A stretch of 64,000 bases of DNA. Origin: Syntrophaceae bacterium UBA2210. Lineage in GTDB: Bacteria; Desulfobacterota; Syntrophia; Syntrophales; UBA2210. A program made the translations under genes and the position numbers. Shown here in pieces: positions 53,155-62,887 of this stretch; the stretch's first letter is position 1; every line of letters begins with the position of its first letter. Where the stretch lies: contig DCUQ01000010.1 in NCBI GenBank assembly GCA_002327865.1, forward strand, positions 96,996 through 160,995, in the 5' to 3' direction. A model generated the notes under the pieces. That model ran no database searches and had not been told where the DNA came from. It saw nothing but the letters and a program-made list of their open reading frames with translations.

Positions 53155-53802
53155 TTACTCCTTTAAGGAAGTTACTGATTTTCCGCAATCCCCTTTCGGA
53201 TTTCCTACAAACAAAAGCGGAAATATTATATCACTAATACAGCAGGGAATCAGGACGGCAATAAAAAGAAATACAAAAACCGTAATATACGACAGCAAGT
53301 TCAATGTACCCCCTAAAGCCATAATTATATGGAAAAGAGAGGCCCAGGTGCTGAGAAGAACATGTCCCGCATGGGGAAACTGTGTCGAGGGCCGGAAATA
53401 AGCGATCGCTATCCCCAATACTGCCAGGGGGTTCACCAACCACCATTTCTCGATAAAGCCTATATGGAGCCCCCGATTGGGCATATCGAGCATAAGTTCG
53501 CCGAGATATGGTATTAATGAATCGCTCACGGTAGCAATTCCGACGGAACCCATGTAACCAATAGCCAACAGAATCCAGATATTACATCTACGTTTGAATC
53601 CGCCGCATCTATGAAGTTCGTACATGGAGGCTGTGACAAGGGCGCTCAGGACAACGTGTATCGGATGGAGAATATAGAATATATCTGAAGCGGTTGAGTG
53701 GTGTATATGCTGAAAGAAAATCATAATGACTATTCCGGTGATTGCGCCGAAGAAGGTGAAGGGTGCATGATTTTTTAGTTCTTTCAGTATTTGCCCGACC
53801 AT
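53155..53802 (-). CDS. Integral membrane protein of unknown function
   Basis: A 215-residue protein with about six hydrophobic segments (near 14-33, 42-60, 74-94, 122-140, 147-167, 172-200). Conserved-looking histidines occur in FFQHIHHS, LHPIHVV and FPHAGHVLLS, a pattern seen in metal- or haem-linked membrane proteins, but no family is recognised. Its stop is 10 bases before the HD-domain gene. Start is ATG 53802 after AAGAGATAG. Confidence 0.6.
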   Translation of the reverse strand: MVGQILKELKNHAPFTFFGAITGIVIMIFFQHIHHSTASDIFYILHPIHVVLSALVTASMYELHRCGGFKRRCNIWILLAIGYMGSVGIATVSDSLIPYLGELMLDMPNRGLHIGFIEKWWLVNPLAVLGIAIAYFRPSTQFPHAGHVLLSTWASLFHIIMALGGTLNLLSYITVFVFLFIAVLIPCCISDIIFPLLFVGNPKGDCGKSVTSLKE

Positions 53803-54008
53803 AACTATCTCTTCTTGTCAAAAAAGACGCTTTTTACAATCTTTACATGAGGTTGAATTTTGAAAAGCTATCTTAAACAAAACGCATATGCAAGCCTTTT
53901 GTTCAGGAATGGCATATTGCGACACTTGATCTGTTGCGTTCCTGTGACAAGCAGGTTATAAGAAAGCTTTTAATTATATCAGGCGAAACAGAATCGATGG
54001 AGGAATAA

Positions 54009-56939
54009 ATGACAGCGGAATTGTTCGGGTTCGAACTCTTGCAGGAACAATATATCGACGAATTAAAAACACGTGCAATGTTTTACAGGCATATTCAAAC
54101 AGGAGCAGAACTGTTATCGATGATAAACGATGACGAAAACAAGGTGTTCGGAATCACGTTTCGTACACCCCCTCATGACTCAACGGGTGTGGCACACATC
54201 ATAGAACACTCGGTTCTCTGCGGTTCCAGCAAGTACCCTGTTAAGGAACCTTTCGTTGAAATATTGAAAGGCTCTCTGCAAACATTCCTGAACGCTTTTA
54301 CCTACCCGGATAAAACCTGTTATCCTGTAGCCAGCCAGAATATCCGGGATTTTTATAACTTAATAGATGTCTATCTCGATGCGGTCTTCCATCCGCGTAT
54401 TACACCGGAGATCTTTCAGCAGGAAGGGTGGCACTACGAAATGGAGAAACCGGAAGGACCCATTGAGTACAGAGGCGTCGTCTTTAACGAAATGAAAGGC
54501 GCGAATTCATCTCCGGACAGACTTATCGCCGAATACTCACAACAATCACTCTTTCCCGATAACACATACGGTCTGGATTCAGGAGGAGATCCTGCGGTAA
54601 TACCCGAATTGAGTTATGAACAATTTCTGGATTTCCACCGGAAATACTATCACCCTTCCAATTCACGCATCTTCTTTGCCGGAGATGACGACCCCGAAGA
54701 GCGGTTGCGGCTCACAAATGAATGTCTCAAAGAATTTAGAAAGATAAATGTTGACTCGATAATACCGCTCCAGCCGCAATTCGACAGTCCCAGGAAAATC
54801 TCACGTCCGTTCGCCGCGGGTAACGAATCATCGAGCGGAATAATGACCGTGAACTGGATGTTTGGAAAAGCAGAGAATGCTGTAATGAATATGGCATTCC
54901 ATATCCTGAACCATATCCTCCTCGGCACACCCGGTTCACCGTTAAGAAAGGCGCTTATTGAATCCGGGCTGGGAGAAGATATCACAGGGGGCGGCCTGGA
55001 AAGCGAATTGCAACAATTGTTCTTTTCTGTGGGGTTAAAAGGAATTAATGATGAAAAAGCGGATACCGTTGAAACATTGATACTCCAAACGTTAGAAAAG
55101 CTGGTGGATGATGGTATTAATCCGGACGCAGTAGAAGCGGCCGTTAATACCATGGAATTCGATCTGCGCGAAAATAATACAGGTAATTACCCGCGCGGGC
55201 TTGTGCTGATGCTGAGAACGATGACGACATGGCTTTACGACGGGAATCCGCTCGCCCTGCTCCCATTCGAATCTATCCTGTCAACGATTAAATCACGCAT
55301 AGCTTCGGAGAAATCATTCTTTGAAGACATGATAAAAAAACACTTTCTGGATAATCCACACCGAACAACGGTAATAATGAAACCGGACATACGGCTCAAA
55401 GATGAAATGGATGCGCTGGAGAGACGAAAACTTGATGATTTCCAGGATGCCGTAAGCCCTGAAGAATTAGAGAATATTTTCAAGAACTCCGAACGGCTTA
55501 AAAAAATCCAGGAAACACCTGACACTCCTGATGCCCTTGCAACAATACCAACCCTTAAGCTCTCTGATATGGAGAAAAAAAGTAGAATAATACCACTTGC
55601 CGTTATGGAGGAAAGGGGCACTACGGTTCTGTATCATGACATACCCACAAACGGCATTGTGTACGTTGAGACAGGGCTGGACCTGCGGCTGCTGCCCCGG
55701 AAATACCTGCAGTATATCCCCTTGTTCGGCAGGGCACTTCTTGAAATGGGCACGAAGAAGGAAGATTATGTCGAGATCTCCCGCAGGATCGACAGGGAGA
55801 CGGGCGGGATCAGTCCATCACTGTTCATATCAGAGGTAAAAAACAAAAAAGAGCCCGATGCCAGGCTATTTCTCTGCGGAAAAGCAACGCTCACACAGGC
55901 CGGCAAACTTTTCAATATAATACGTGATCTTATTACTAATGTCAGTCTGGATAACAGGGAGCGTTTCAAACAAATGTTGCTGGAGGAAAAGGCACGACAG
56001 GAACAGTCTCTGATCCCCGGAGGGCATCAGGCGGTCAACATGCGCCTGAGAGCGCATTTCAGCGAAACCGGCTGGTTGACCGAACAGATGAGTGGAATCT
56101 CTTATCTCTTTTTCCTGCGCGAACTTACGGGCAGGGTAGACCGCGACTGGGCCTTCGTCCACTCTGTCCTTGAAGACATAAGGCGTGAGCTTGTCAACCG
56201 TGAAAACATTTTGTTCAACATTACCATAGATGACACAGGCTGGAAAGAATTGAGAACTTACCTCGCCGACTTTGCAAGTGAAATTCCTGCAGGACTAACC
56301 GGAGACAGGGTCACCACTCCCCAAAATTTCTTAACCGACATGAACCTCCCTGATCACGAAGGACTAATCGTTCCCTCTCAAGTCAATTACGTAGGAAAAG
56401 GGGCAAATATTTACCGGTCAGGGTATACATATAACGGCTCTATCAGGGTTATTACCCGTTATCTTCGAACTTCCTGGCTGTGGGACCGTGTGCGTGTTCG
56501 CGGGGGTGCGTATGGCGCTTTCTGTAATTTTGACAAATTTTCCGGCGTATTGACCTTCCTGTCTTACCGCGATCCGAATCTTCTTAAAACACTCGAGACA
56601 TTCGACAAAACAGCCGGGTTCCTGCGAAACTGCAATCTTAGCAATGACGAACTGACGAAGGGAATTATCGGTACCATAGGGGATATCGATGCCTACATGT
56701 TCCCCGATGCGAGAGGATTCTCATCAATGGTTCGTTACCTCTCCGGCAATACCGAAAATGATATTCAGCGCACTCGGGACGAAATTCTTTCTACAACGGC
56801 CCGGGATTTCAAAGAATTTGCGGGTGTGATAGACGAAGTAGCAAAAACCGGATTGGTTAAAGTCCTTGGCTCAGAAAATATCATCAGAGAAGCCACCAAT
56901 GGCGAGTCGCTGTCACTTAATATTTCAAAGGTCCTCTAA
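54009..56939 (+). CDS. M16C (presequence protease-type) zinc metalloprotease
   Basis: A 976-residue inverzincin peptidase of the PreP/Cym1 branch. The zinc-binding inverted motif is HIIEH (His63, Glu66, His67) within VAHIIEHSVLCGSSKYP, and the third ligand Glu is in VVFNEMKG. Four homologous domains in two halves form a closed chamber that degrades short unstructured peptides. No signal peptide, so cytoplasmic. The C-terminal half contains the RGGAYGAF motif around the substrate lid. SD GGAGG lies five bases before ATG. No operon partner. Confidence 0.92.
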   Translation: MTAELFGFELLQEQYIDELKTRAMFYRHIQTGAELLSMINDDENKVFGITFRTPPHDSTGVAHIIEHSVLCGSSKYPVKEPFVEILKGSLQTFLNAFTYPDKTCYPVASQNIRDFYNLIDVYLDAVFHPRITPEIFQQEGWHYEMEKPEGPIEYRGVVFNEMKGANSSPDRLIAEYSQQSLFPDNTYGLDSGGDPAVIPELSYEQFLDFHRKYYHPSNSRIFFAGDDDPEERLRLTNECLKEFRKINVDSIIPLQPQFDSPRKISRPFAAGNESSSGIMTVNWMFGKAENAVMNMAFHILNHILLGTPGSPLRKALIESGLGEDITGGGLESELQQLFFSVGLKGINDEKADTVETLILQTLEKLVDDGINPDAVEAAVNTMEFDLRENNTGNYPRGLVLMLRTMTTWLYDGNPLALLPFESILSTIKSRIASEKSFFEDMIKKHFLDNPHRTTVIMKPDIRLKDEMDALERRKLDDFQDAVSPEELENIFKNSERLKKIQETPDTPDALATIPTLKLSDMEKKSRIIPLAVMEERGTTVLYHDIPTNGIVYVETGLDLRLLPRKYLQYIPLFGRALLEMGTKKEDYVEISRRIDRETGGISPSLFISEVKNKKEPDARLFLCGKATLTQAGKLFNIIRDLITNVSLDNRERFKQMLLEEKARQEQSLIPGGHQAVNMRLRAHFSETGWLTEQMSGISYLFFLRELTGRVDRDWAFVHSVLEDIRRELVNRENILFNITIDDTGWKELRTYLADFASEIPAGLTGDRVTTPQNFLTDMNLPDHEGLIVPSQVNYVGKGANIYRSGYTYNGSIRVITRYLRTSWLWDRVRVRGGAYGAFCNFDKFSGVLTFLSYRDPNLLKTLETFDKTAGFLRNCNLSNDELTKGIIGTIGDIDAYMFPDARGFSSMVRYLSGNTENDIQRTRDEILSTTARDFKEFAGVIDEVAKTGLVKVLGSENIIREATNGESLSLNISKVL

Positions 56940-57100
56940 AATTACGAATCTCAACCCGGGACCATGAAATTAAAACAGTTCGTTTTTAATGATCAACTGT
57001 TCATACATTATCATCTTCAGTAGACAGCAATTGAAGTCTCTTACCAAGGCGGGCATCTCTAAATGCGTAAGACAATCTTTGGAAACGGGTAATTATTTTA

Positions 57101-57129
57101 TTGACACACAGAGTTGTTCATACTATAAG
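57101..57129 (+). promoter_or_regulatory. Strong sigma70-type promoter, distal
   Basis: TTGACA (57101-57106), exact 17-base spacer, TATAAG (57124-57129). It points toward the CoA-transferase operon and lies about 610 bases upstream of its first start codon. Confidence 0.7.
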
Positions 57130-57165
57130 CGCATATGATATCCAGTGAGTATTAGCTGATATATA

Positions 57166-57194
57166 TTGACACCTAGAATTTTTCGTATTACATT
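57166..57194 (+). promoter_or_regulatory. Second sigma70-type promoter, 65 bases downstream
   Basis: TTGACA (57166-57171), 17-base spacer, TACATT (57189-57194). The rest of the 56940-57736 gap is AT-rich with no ORF; it includes a hairpin AAACGAAT/ATTCGTTT near 57630. Confidence 0.6.
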
Positions 57195-57736
57195 TTCACG
57201 CAACACATATTAATTTCCGGTTAAGTTTCTGCATGAAAGCGTCAGTTATTCTGTTCTTTCAATTTTTGTAAGATTTTCTATCGGAATTTATTATAAAATT
57301 AAAATTTCTCAGTTCGTTCTGAACCTGAATACTCAAATACCACACACATCATCTCTACATATACACTCTTCTCGAAGCATACGCTCCTCATGACACTGTT
57401 CCCGAGACAATAGATCGCACAGACATGGAGGGTAGCGACCCTACACTCCGCAACAAGATTCTCAAAGAAACAAGCAGGTTACTTAATACGTTGATATAGA
57501 TAATTTTCCCCGAATTCAAGAATGTAACCCGGAGCTGTTGATTTTTGTTATTGGTTTGCCTGCGAAAAGTTTTTCAACACTGTACTTCTGACCGGAAAAA
57601 TTAGAGCGCATGATCCGTTGTAAACGAATTTCTCCTCTATTCGTTTGTGCTGAAAGATTCACAATTCCGGCTTTTCGCGGGTTCATTGCCGTTTAAGTAA
57701 CAGAGGGTAAAAAATCTTACGCAAAAAGGAGGAACC

Positions 57737-58558
57737 ATGGCAACGATAGGAGGCAAAAAAGAATTGTTGGGTAAGTTTACGCAACAGGAAATGATGTGTT
57801 GCGCCTGCGCCAGGCACGTTCCGGATGAAGCGATCATGGATATTGGTGTGGGATTAGGCCTGGTTGCGGCAAATCTGGCCAAGGGAGTTTACGCGCCTAA
57901 TGCCGTCTTCATGTATGAAAGTGGCTCCATAGATGCCACCGTAGTAGGTGACAGGCTGCCAGAGGGAATCGATGACTCCGTAATACAGGCGGATACGCCC
58001 TGTATTACGGATGTGCTTCACGTCCTGGGATGGGCTACCATGAGCGGCAGAAGTACTCATACCTTGCTGGGGTTCGCCCAGGCAGATAAATTCGGTAATC
58101 TGAATACTACCTGCATGGGCAATTATTATGCTCCCGATGTCAGATTTCCCGGCAGTGGTGGCGCCCATGATCTGGGCACCGGCGCCCTTCACCCGATACT
58201 GCTGGGGCCACAATCAAAGAGAACCCTGGTAGAAAAGCTCGATTACAAAACCACACTGGGATACGGGGAAGATGGTCATTTCCGCGACAGAGTATGGTAC
58301 CCCGGGAAAGGTCCCATGGTAATAGTAACAAATATGGGAGAATACAAGCCCGACCCTGTCACACATGAATTTATTCTCACTGGCGTTATGGCCTACAGCA
58401 CCGTGGAAGAATGCATAGAGAATTGCGGCTGGGATTTGAAAGTATCGCCGGATGTGAAAGAAGTTCCCCCTCCAACAGCTGAAGAAACAAAGCTGCTCAG
58501 AGAAGTCCTGGATAAAGATGGCAGGAATACCGGATGGACCAAGCTGGTCAATAAATAA
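57737..58558 (+). CDS. CoA-transferase family beta subunit (glutaconate CoA-transferase type)
   Basis: A 273-residue class I CoA-transferase beta subunit. The catalytic glutamate is Glu61 in MYESGS, the position of the acyl-glutamate intermediate in this family. FPGSGGAHDLGTGA and TNMGEYKPDPVTHE are the typical later segments. With the alpha subunit 34 bases downstream it would move CoA between acyl-CoA (often acetyl- or glutaryl-CoA) and a free acid, activating the substrate of the nearby beta-oxidation genes. SD AAGGAGG is strong. Gene order is beta then alpha, the reverse of gctAB. Confidence 0.85.
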   Translation: MATIGGKKELLGKFTQQEMMCCACARHVPDEAIMDIGVGLGLVAANLAKGVYAPNAVFMYESGSIDATVVGDRLPEGIDDSVIQADTPCITDVLHVLGWATMSGRSTHTLLGFAQADKFGNLNTTCMGNYYAPDVRFPGSGGAHDLGTGALHPILLGPQSKRTLVEKLDYKTTLGYGEDGHFRDRVWYPGKGPMVIVTNMGEYKPDPVTHEFILTGVMAYSTVEECIENCGWDLKVSPDVKEVPPPTAEETKLLREVLDKDGRNTGWTKLVNK

Positions 58559-58591
58559 ACCAAGTAATGTTAAAACGTTAGGAGGTAAATA

Positions 58592-59662
58592 ATGGCAAGA
58601 TTGAAATTAATGCGGGTGGAAGACGCTGTTAAACGCTTTATTCATACCAGAACGAGTATTGCCTCTTCCGGCTTTCCCTTGATGCGAAAACCCCAGGTTT
58701 TCATGCGAGAAATTATAAGACAGCACATTAATGACCGGATGGATCTTCAAATCATCAGTCCGGGGATGGGAGATGAACTGAATGGCTACCTGGTCGCTGC
58801 CGGACTGGTTGAAAGTTGCATTACCGTATTTATATCCCAGGAACGACCGGGGACAAACCCCAATATACGTCGAAGTATTGAAAAGTGCATACCGCGCAGA
58901 ATAAGAATTGAAGATTTCAGTAACCTGACCATGAATCTGGGACTAACGGCTGCCGCTTTAAACGTACCTTTTATGCCTTGCCTTTCCGGCAGATGGGGGG
59001 ATTTCAGAAAACAGGGCTTTGGGAGAAAATTCAATGAAGACGGAACCATCCCGGTTCATCACTATCCAAAGGATATTGTAATAAAAGATCCCTTCGGCTC
59101 AGAGATCGACACAGCCTTGATCCAGGGAATTTATCCCGATGTTTCAGTCCTTATGGCTCAGGCCGCTGATCCCTATGGCAACGCCTTGGTGGTTGGACAG
59201 CTTGCTTACGACCAGTGGACGCCATTCGCGGCCAGAAAACATATTATTGTCGTTGCAGACCGTATAGTAGATACCGCTGCCTGCAAACGATTCCCCAATC
59301 TGACATTGGTACCCGGATTCGCAGTCTCCGCCGTAATTCCATGGTATGGCGGCGCCTGGCCCTGCAATTCCGTAGGACACTACGGCGAAGATATCGAACA
59401 CATGAATGAAACGCTAGGACGAAGCAAAACACAGGAAGGAGCTGAAGAGTGTATTAAGGATTATTGTCTATCCTACAAAAATCATGATGACTACATGGAA
59501 ATGATAGGCAGAGACAAAATGAAGGAACTGGAAAAAACTCCCACGCGGCATCTTGTGGATCCGTTCCGTGAGTGGTTCATGAGTGATGCCGAGGTGGAGA
59601 AACTGATGAAACAGGCTGAGGCAGAGAGAGCTAAAGCCGAAGCGGAAAACGAAGCCAAATAA
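58592..59662 (+). CDS. CoA-transferase family alpha subunit (glutaconate CoA-transferase type)
   Basis: A 356-residue alpha subunit of the same heteromer, with the N-terminal DAVKRFIHTRTSIASSGF segment and MAQAADPYGNA and PNLTLVPGFAVSAV in the core. The C-terminus ends in a lysine/glutamate-rich tail of about 20 residues. Substrate cannot be read. Homologous pairs also act as ring-opening hydrolases (IpdAB), but there the catalytic Glu sits on the alpha subunit, whereas here the beta subunit keeps ESG. SD GGAGG precedes ATG. Confidence 0.85.
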   Translation: MARLKLMRVEDAVKRFIHTRTSIASSGFPLMRKPQVFMREIIRQHINDRMDLQIISPGMGDELNGYLVAAGLVESCITVFISQERPGTNPNIRRSIEKCIPRRIRIEDFSNLTMNLGLTAAALNVPFMPCLSGRWGDFRKQGFGRKFNEDGTIPVHHYPKDIVIKDPFGSEIDTALIQGIYPDVSVLMAQAADPYGNALVVGQLAYDQWTPFAARKHIIVVADRIVDTAACKRFPNLTLVPGFAVSAVIPWYGGAWPCNSVGHYGEDIEHMNETLGRSKTQEGAEECIKDYCLSYKNHDDYMEMIGRDKMKELEKTPTRHLVDPFREWFMSDAEVEKLMKQAEAERAKAEAENEAK

Positions 59663-59693
59663 ATCAAAAAACATTTATTTTATATTGGAATCG

Positions 59694-59724
59694 ACTGGGC
59701 GGGATTATATCTCGCCCAGTTTTG
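59694..59724 (+). terminator. Terminator after the CoA-transferase genes
   Basis: Stem ACTGGGCG/CGCCCAGT with an 11-base loop followed by TTTG. It separates the CoA-transferase genes from the acyltransferase gene. Confidence 0.7.
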
Positions 59725-59887
59725 AATCGACCCCAGAGTTTTTTCACATAACCCAGGGGTAACAGCTTTTATCAACAGATAATTCCCTTTAGGTTCCAAA
59801 CTTCTCACAGGGGGGGTGCGATACGTGAGAGCAAGGCAGGTTTCACAATTACGACTATAAATATTCAAAATCAAGGAGAGTGATTCT

Positions 59888-60892
59888 ATGATCGAACCTG
59901 TTAAAAGAAAGATTGCTTTTGTGTTCCCCGGGCAGGCAACCCAGTACGCAGGTATGGGAAAAGAAATTGCCCACGCTTATAAAGAGGCCATGGAGTTTTA
60001 TGAATGGGCCAATGACCTTACCGGGGTCAATATCGCCAAGCTATGTTTTGAGGGTCCAGAAGAAGAGCTGGTGTTAACGGAGAATTCACAACCGTGCATT
60101 CATACCACCAGCCTGGCTATTCTCCAGGTCTTGAAGAAATACGGCTTCGAAGCCGAGGCTACGGGAGGATACAGTCTGGGACAGTATAGCGCCCTGGTCT
60201 ATGCCGGGTCTCTGAAATTTGAGGAGTCGGTAAGGGTGGTAAAATACAGAGGTCTATTCATGCAGACCGCCGTACCCGTGGGAACCGGAAAGATGGTCGC
60301 CCTGCTCGGCATGGACGCGGAAGCTGTGGAAAAACTTGTACGCGACTGCGAGCCAGCGGGCCATATATCAATCTCAAATTACAGCTGCCCCGGTGAGTGC
60401 ATCATATCAGGACATATCGCATCAATGGATCTAGCTTATAAACTGGCGATCGAGAGAGGCGGCAAGGCTGTTTTTATACCGGTCAGCGCTCCGTTTCATA
60501 CCGTATTGCTTGTTCCCGCGGCGATTAAACTTCTTGCAGAACTGGACAAGATGGAAATAAGAGAACCGCAGATTCCATATGTTGATAATGTTCCTGGAGA
60601 TTATTTTATACCCGGGAAAGACTCTGTCAAACTATTCCTGATGACACATGTTTATAAACCGGTGAGGTGGGAAACCTCCATGTACGCCATGCTGGACCAG
60701 GGAATCAATACTTTTATCGAAGTGGGCTCTAGAAGTTTTCTGACAAAGGTTAATAAAAGGTGTGCCATAGCAAAAGGCAAAGAGGACGAAACTCTCTGCC
60801 TGAATGTGAGAGACGTAAAAGGTCTGGAAAACATGATGAGGGTTATGGAAAATCCGAGTCTTTACGATAAATCTATCAAAGCCGAGTACTAA
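59888..60892 (+). CDS. FabD-like acyltransferase with altered active-site motif
   Basis: A 334-residue malonyl-CoA:ACP transacylase-fold protein. Seen: VFPGQATQYAGMG (oxyanion Gln16), the nucleophile motif GYSLGQYSA (Ser96), the Arg121 in YRGLFMQ that binds the malonyl carboxylate in FabD, and VSAPFHT (His204). FabD has GHSLGE; here the residue before Ser is Tyr and the Glu is Gln. It sits between a CoA-transferase and, convergently, beta-oxidation genes, without any fatty-acid synthesis partner. It may be a specialised dicarboxyl-CoA or acyl transferase. SD AAGGAG present. Confidence 0.82.
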   Translation: MIEPVKRKIAFVFPGQATQYAGMGKEIAHAYKEAMEFYEWANDLTGVNIAKLCFEGPEEELVLTENSQPCIHTTSLAILQVLKKYGFEAEATGGYSLGQYSALVYAGSLKFEESVRVVKYRGLFMQTAVPVGTGKMVALLGMDAEAVEKLVRDCEPAGHISISNYSCPGECIISGHIASMDLAYKLAIERGGKAVFIPVSAPFHTVLLVPAAIKLLAELDKMEIREPQIPYVDNVPGDYFIPGKDSVKLFLMTHVYKPVRWETSMYAMLDQGINTFIEVGSRSFLTKVNKRCAIAKGKEDETLCLNVRDVKGLENMMRVMENPSLYDKSIKAEY

Positions 60893-60959
60893 AGTAATCG
60901 AGAACTCTAACGTAAATTTTAATTATTATGATTTTATAAAATAAGCACGCTTATAATAA

Positions 60960-60996
60960 AAAGGCCCTCATTCAGATCATCAAAATGAGGGCCTTT
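60960..60996 (+). terminator. Bidirectional terminator between convergent acyl-CoA genes
   Basis: A 13-bp perfect stem AAAGGCCCTCATT/AATGAGGGCCTTT with an 11-base loop, with A-rich and T-containing flanks. Confidence 0.85.
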
Positions 60997-61019
60997 ACTC
61001 TGTTTATCAGCACATCATA

Positions 61020-61802
61020 TTATTTCCCGGAAAAAGATGGTTTTCTTTTATCCACAAAAGCCGACATGCCTTCTTTCTTATCATCGGTCGCACATGTAAC
61101 AGCAAAAAGTGTCGCTTCATATTCCTGGCCCGAAGCCAGATCAATATCCAGCCCCATATTAATGGCATCCTTGCAAAGCCTTACGGCATAAGGACCATTT
61201 TTCATAATTCTTTTAGCCATAGCCTTGGCTGTTTCCATCAGTTCCTCCGGAGCAACGACTTTCTGCACCAGACCGATCCGCAACGCTTCCTGGGCATCAA
61301 AAATGTCACCCGTGAAGATAATCTCCTTGGCTTTGCCTTTGCCTACCAGGCGCGGCAAACGCTGTGTCCCGCCGAAACCGGGGACTATCCCAAGACCCAC
61401 TTCGGGCTGACCGAATTTGGCTTTCTCCGAAGCGATCCTGATGTCACAGGCCATGGAAAGTTCACAACCTCCACCAAGGGCAAATCCGTTGATGGCAGCG
61501 ATAACGGGTTTGTTCATCTTTTCAATTTTAAGAAATGTCGCCTGCCCGAGCTGTCCAAAAGTGCGTCCCTCGGCAGCGGAGAAATTCAGCATTTCAACAA
61601 TATCGGCACCGGCAACAAAAGACCTTTCCGCCCCTGTTATAATTACGGCCTTAATGGAATCATCCGCCGCGATCTCATCCACCAACGATGAGAGTTCACT
61701 CAGAGTCTCCGAATTCAGAGCATTTAGGGCCTTTGGTCTGTTCATGGTCAGAATGCCTATACCGTCCTCGTTCTCAAAGAGCAAGTTTTTATATTCCGCC
61801 AT
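61020..61802 (-). CDS. Enoyl-CoA hydratase (crotonase family)
   Basis: A 260-residue crotonase. Both general acid/base glutamates are present: Glu114 in LGGGCELSMACD and Glu134 in FGQPEVGLGIVPG, with the oxyanion glycines in AGADI and GGGCE. It adds water to trans-2-enoyl-CoA, the second step of beta-oxidation. It is the last gene of a minus-strand unit with 3-hydroxyacyl-CoA dehydrogenase and acyl-CoA dehydrogenase. Short-chain (crotonyl-CoA) preference is likely from similarity to clostridial Crt but not proven. Confidence 0.92.
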   Translation of the reverse strand: MAEYKNLLFENEDGIGILTMNRPKALNALNSETLSELSSLVDEIAADDSIKAVIITGAERSFVAGADIVEMLNFSAAEGRTFGQLGQATFLKIEKMNKPVIAAINGFALGGGCELSMACDIRIASEKAKFGQPEVGLGIVPGFGGTQRLPRLVGKGKAKEIIFTGDIFDAQEALRIGLVQKVVAPEELMETAKAMAKRIMKNGPYAVRLCKDAINMGLDIDLASGQEYEATLFAVTCATDDKKEGMSAFVDKRKPSFSGK

Positions 61803-61822
61803 AATATGTATCCCTCCGGTTA

Positions 61823-62686
61823 TTATTTTTTATAATCGTTGTAGAAACCACGTCCTGCTTTTTTGCCAAGCCAGCCCGCCTCAACGTATTTTCTCAGCAG
61901 GGGACAGGGACGATATTTGGTATCACCGTATTCCTTGTACAAAATTTCCATAACATACAGGATGGTATCCAGACCGATGGCGTCACAGAGGCGGAGAGGT
62001 CCGATGGGATGATTGAATCCCAGGAGGGCAACATTATCGATAGTCTCAGGCTCAGCCACACCTTCAAACAGGGTATAGATAGCTTCATTCATCATGGGAA
62101 CCATAATGCGATTGCCGACAAATCCGGGGGAATCCGAAACTCTGATGAACGTTTTATTGGGAAGGCTGTTTCCCAGAACTTCAATACTCTTGACGGTTTC
62201 CTCATCGGTTGCCAGACCAACAACACCTTCGATGAGTTTCATGATAGGTACAGGACTGAAGAAATGCATGCCTATCATTTTGTGGGGTCTGCTGGTAACA
62301 CTCCCCATTGCGGTAACTGGAAGAGTAGATGTATTGGTGGCAAAAATGGTTCGTTCGGGGCACCATTCGTCCAGCTTTTTGAAAAGAGATTTTTTCAGGT
62401 CCATGTTTTCGATGACGGCTTCCATGGCGAGATCGACATCACAATCTTTGGGACCCCATTCTACTCCTGTAGTGATACGACTCAGAGTAGCGTCTTTCTC
62501 GTCCTGTGTCATCTTGCCTTTTTCAACGCTTTTACTAAGATTTTTCTCGATAGCTGCAAGACCCTTATTGACAAACTCTTCTTTAATATCAAACATAGCC
62601 ACCTGACGCCCGGACATAGCCATAACCTGGGCAATTCCGCTTCCCATCTGGCCGGCGCCGATAATCAGAACTTTCTTAATTTCCAT
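61823..62686 (-). CDS. 3-hydroxybutyryl-CoA dehydrogenase
   Basis: A 287-residue NAD(P)-dependent hydroxyacyl-CoA dehydrogenase. Rossmann motif GAGQMGSGIAQV (10-21), catalytic His141 in GMHFFSPVPIMKLIE with Glu153 as its partner, and the C-terminal helical domain GLLG-type HPIGPLRLCDAIG. ATG 62686 is chosen because AAAGGAG lies eight bases upstream; GTG 62695 overlaps that SD. It forms an operon with the crotonase 20 bases downstream. Confidence 0.94.
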   Translation of the reverse strand: MEIKKVLIIGAGQMGSGIAQVMAMSGRQVAMFDIKEEFVNKGLAAIEKNLSKSVEKGKMTQDEKDATLSRITTGVEWGPKDCDVDLAMEAVIENMDLKKSLFKKLDEWCPERTIFATNTSTLPVTAMGSVTSRPHKMIGMHFFSPVPIMKLIEGVVGLATDEETVKSIEVLGNSLPNKTFIRVSDSPGFVGNRIMVPMMNEAIYTLFEGVAEPETIDNVALLGFNHPIGPLRLCDAIGLDTILYVMEILYKEYGDTKYRPCPLLRKYVEAGWLGKKAGRGFYNDYKK

Positions 62687-62887
62687 TCTCAACACTCCTT
62701 TCTCATATTTTGTTAGTGTTTTTCATACAAGAAGAATTCTTTAAAAAAAAGGTCCAATCTGCGACAGTCAAACAGACTGTTTCCTCTGATTTTAATATTC
62801 CCCGGAAAAACCTGTTTCCAGAGCACATAAGAACGATCTCTGATCGTTTTGAATGCGACTTTAAATCATTACGATATCAGACGCCGT

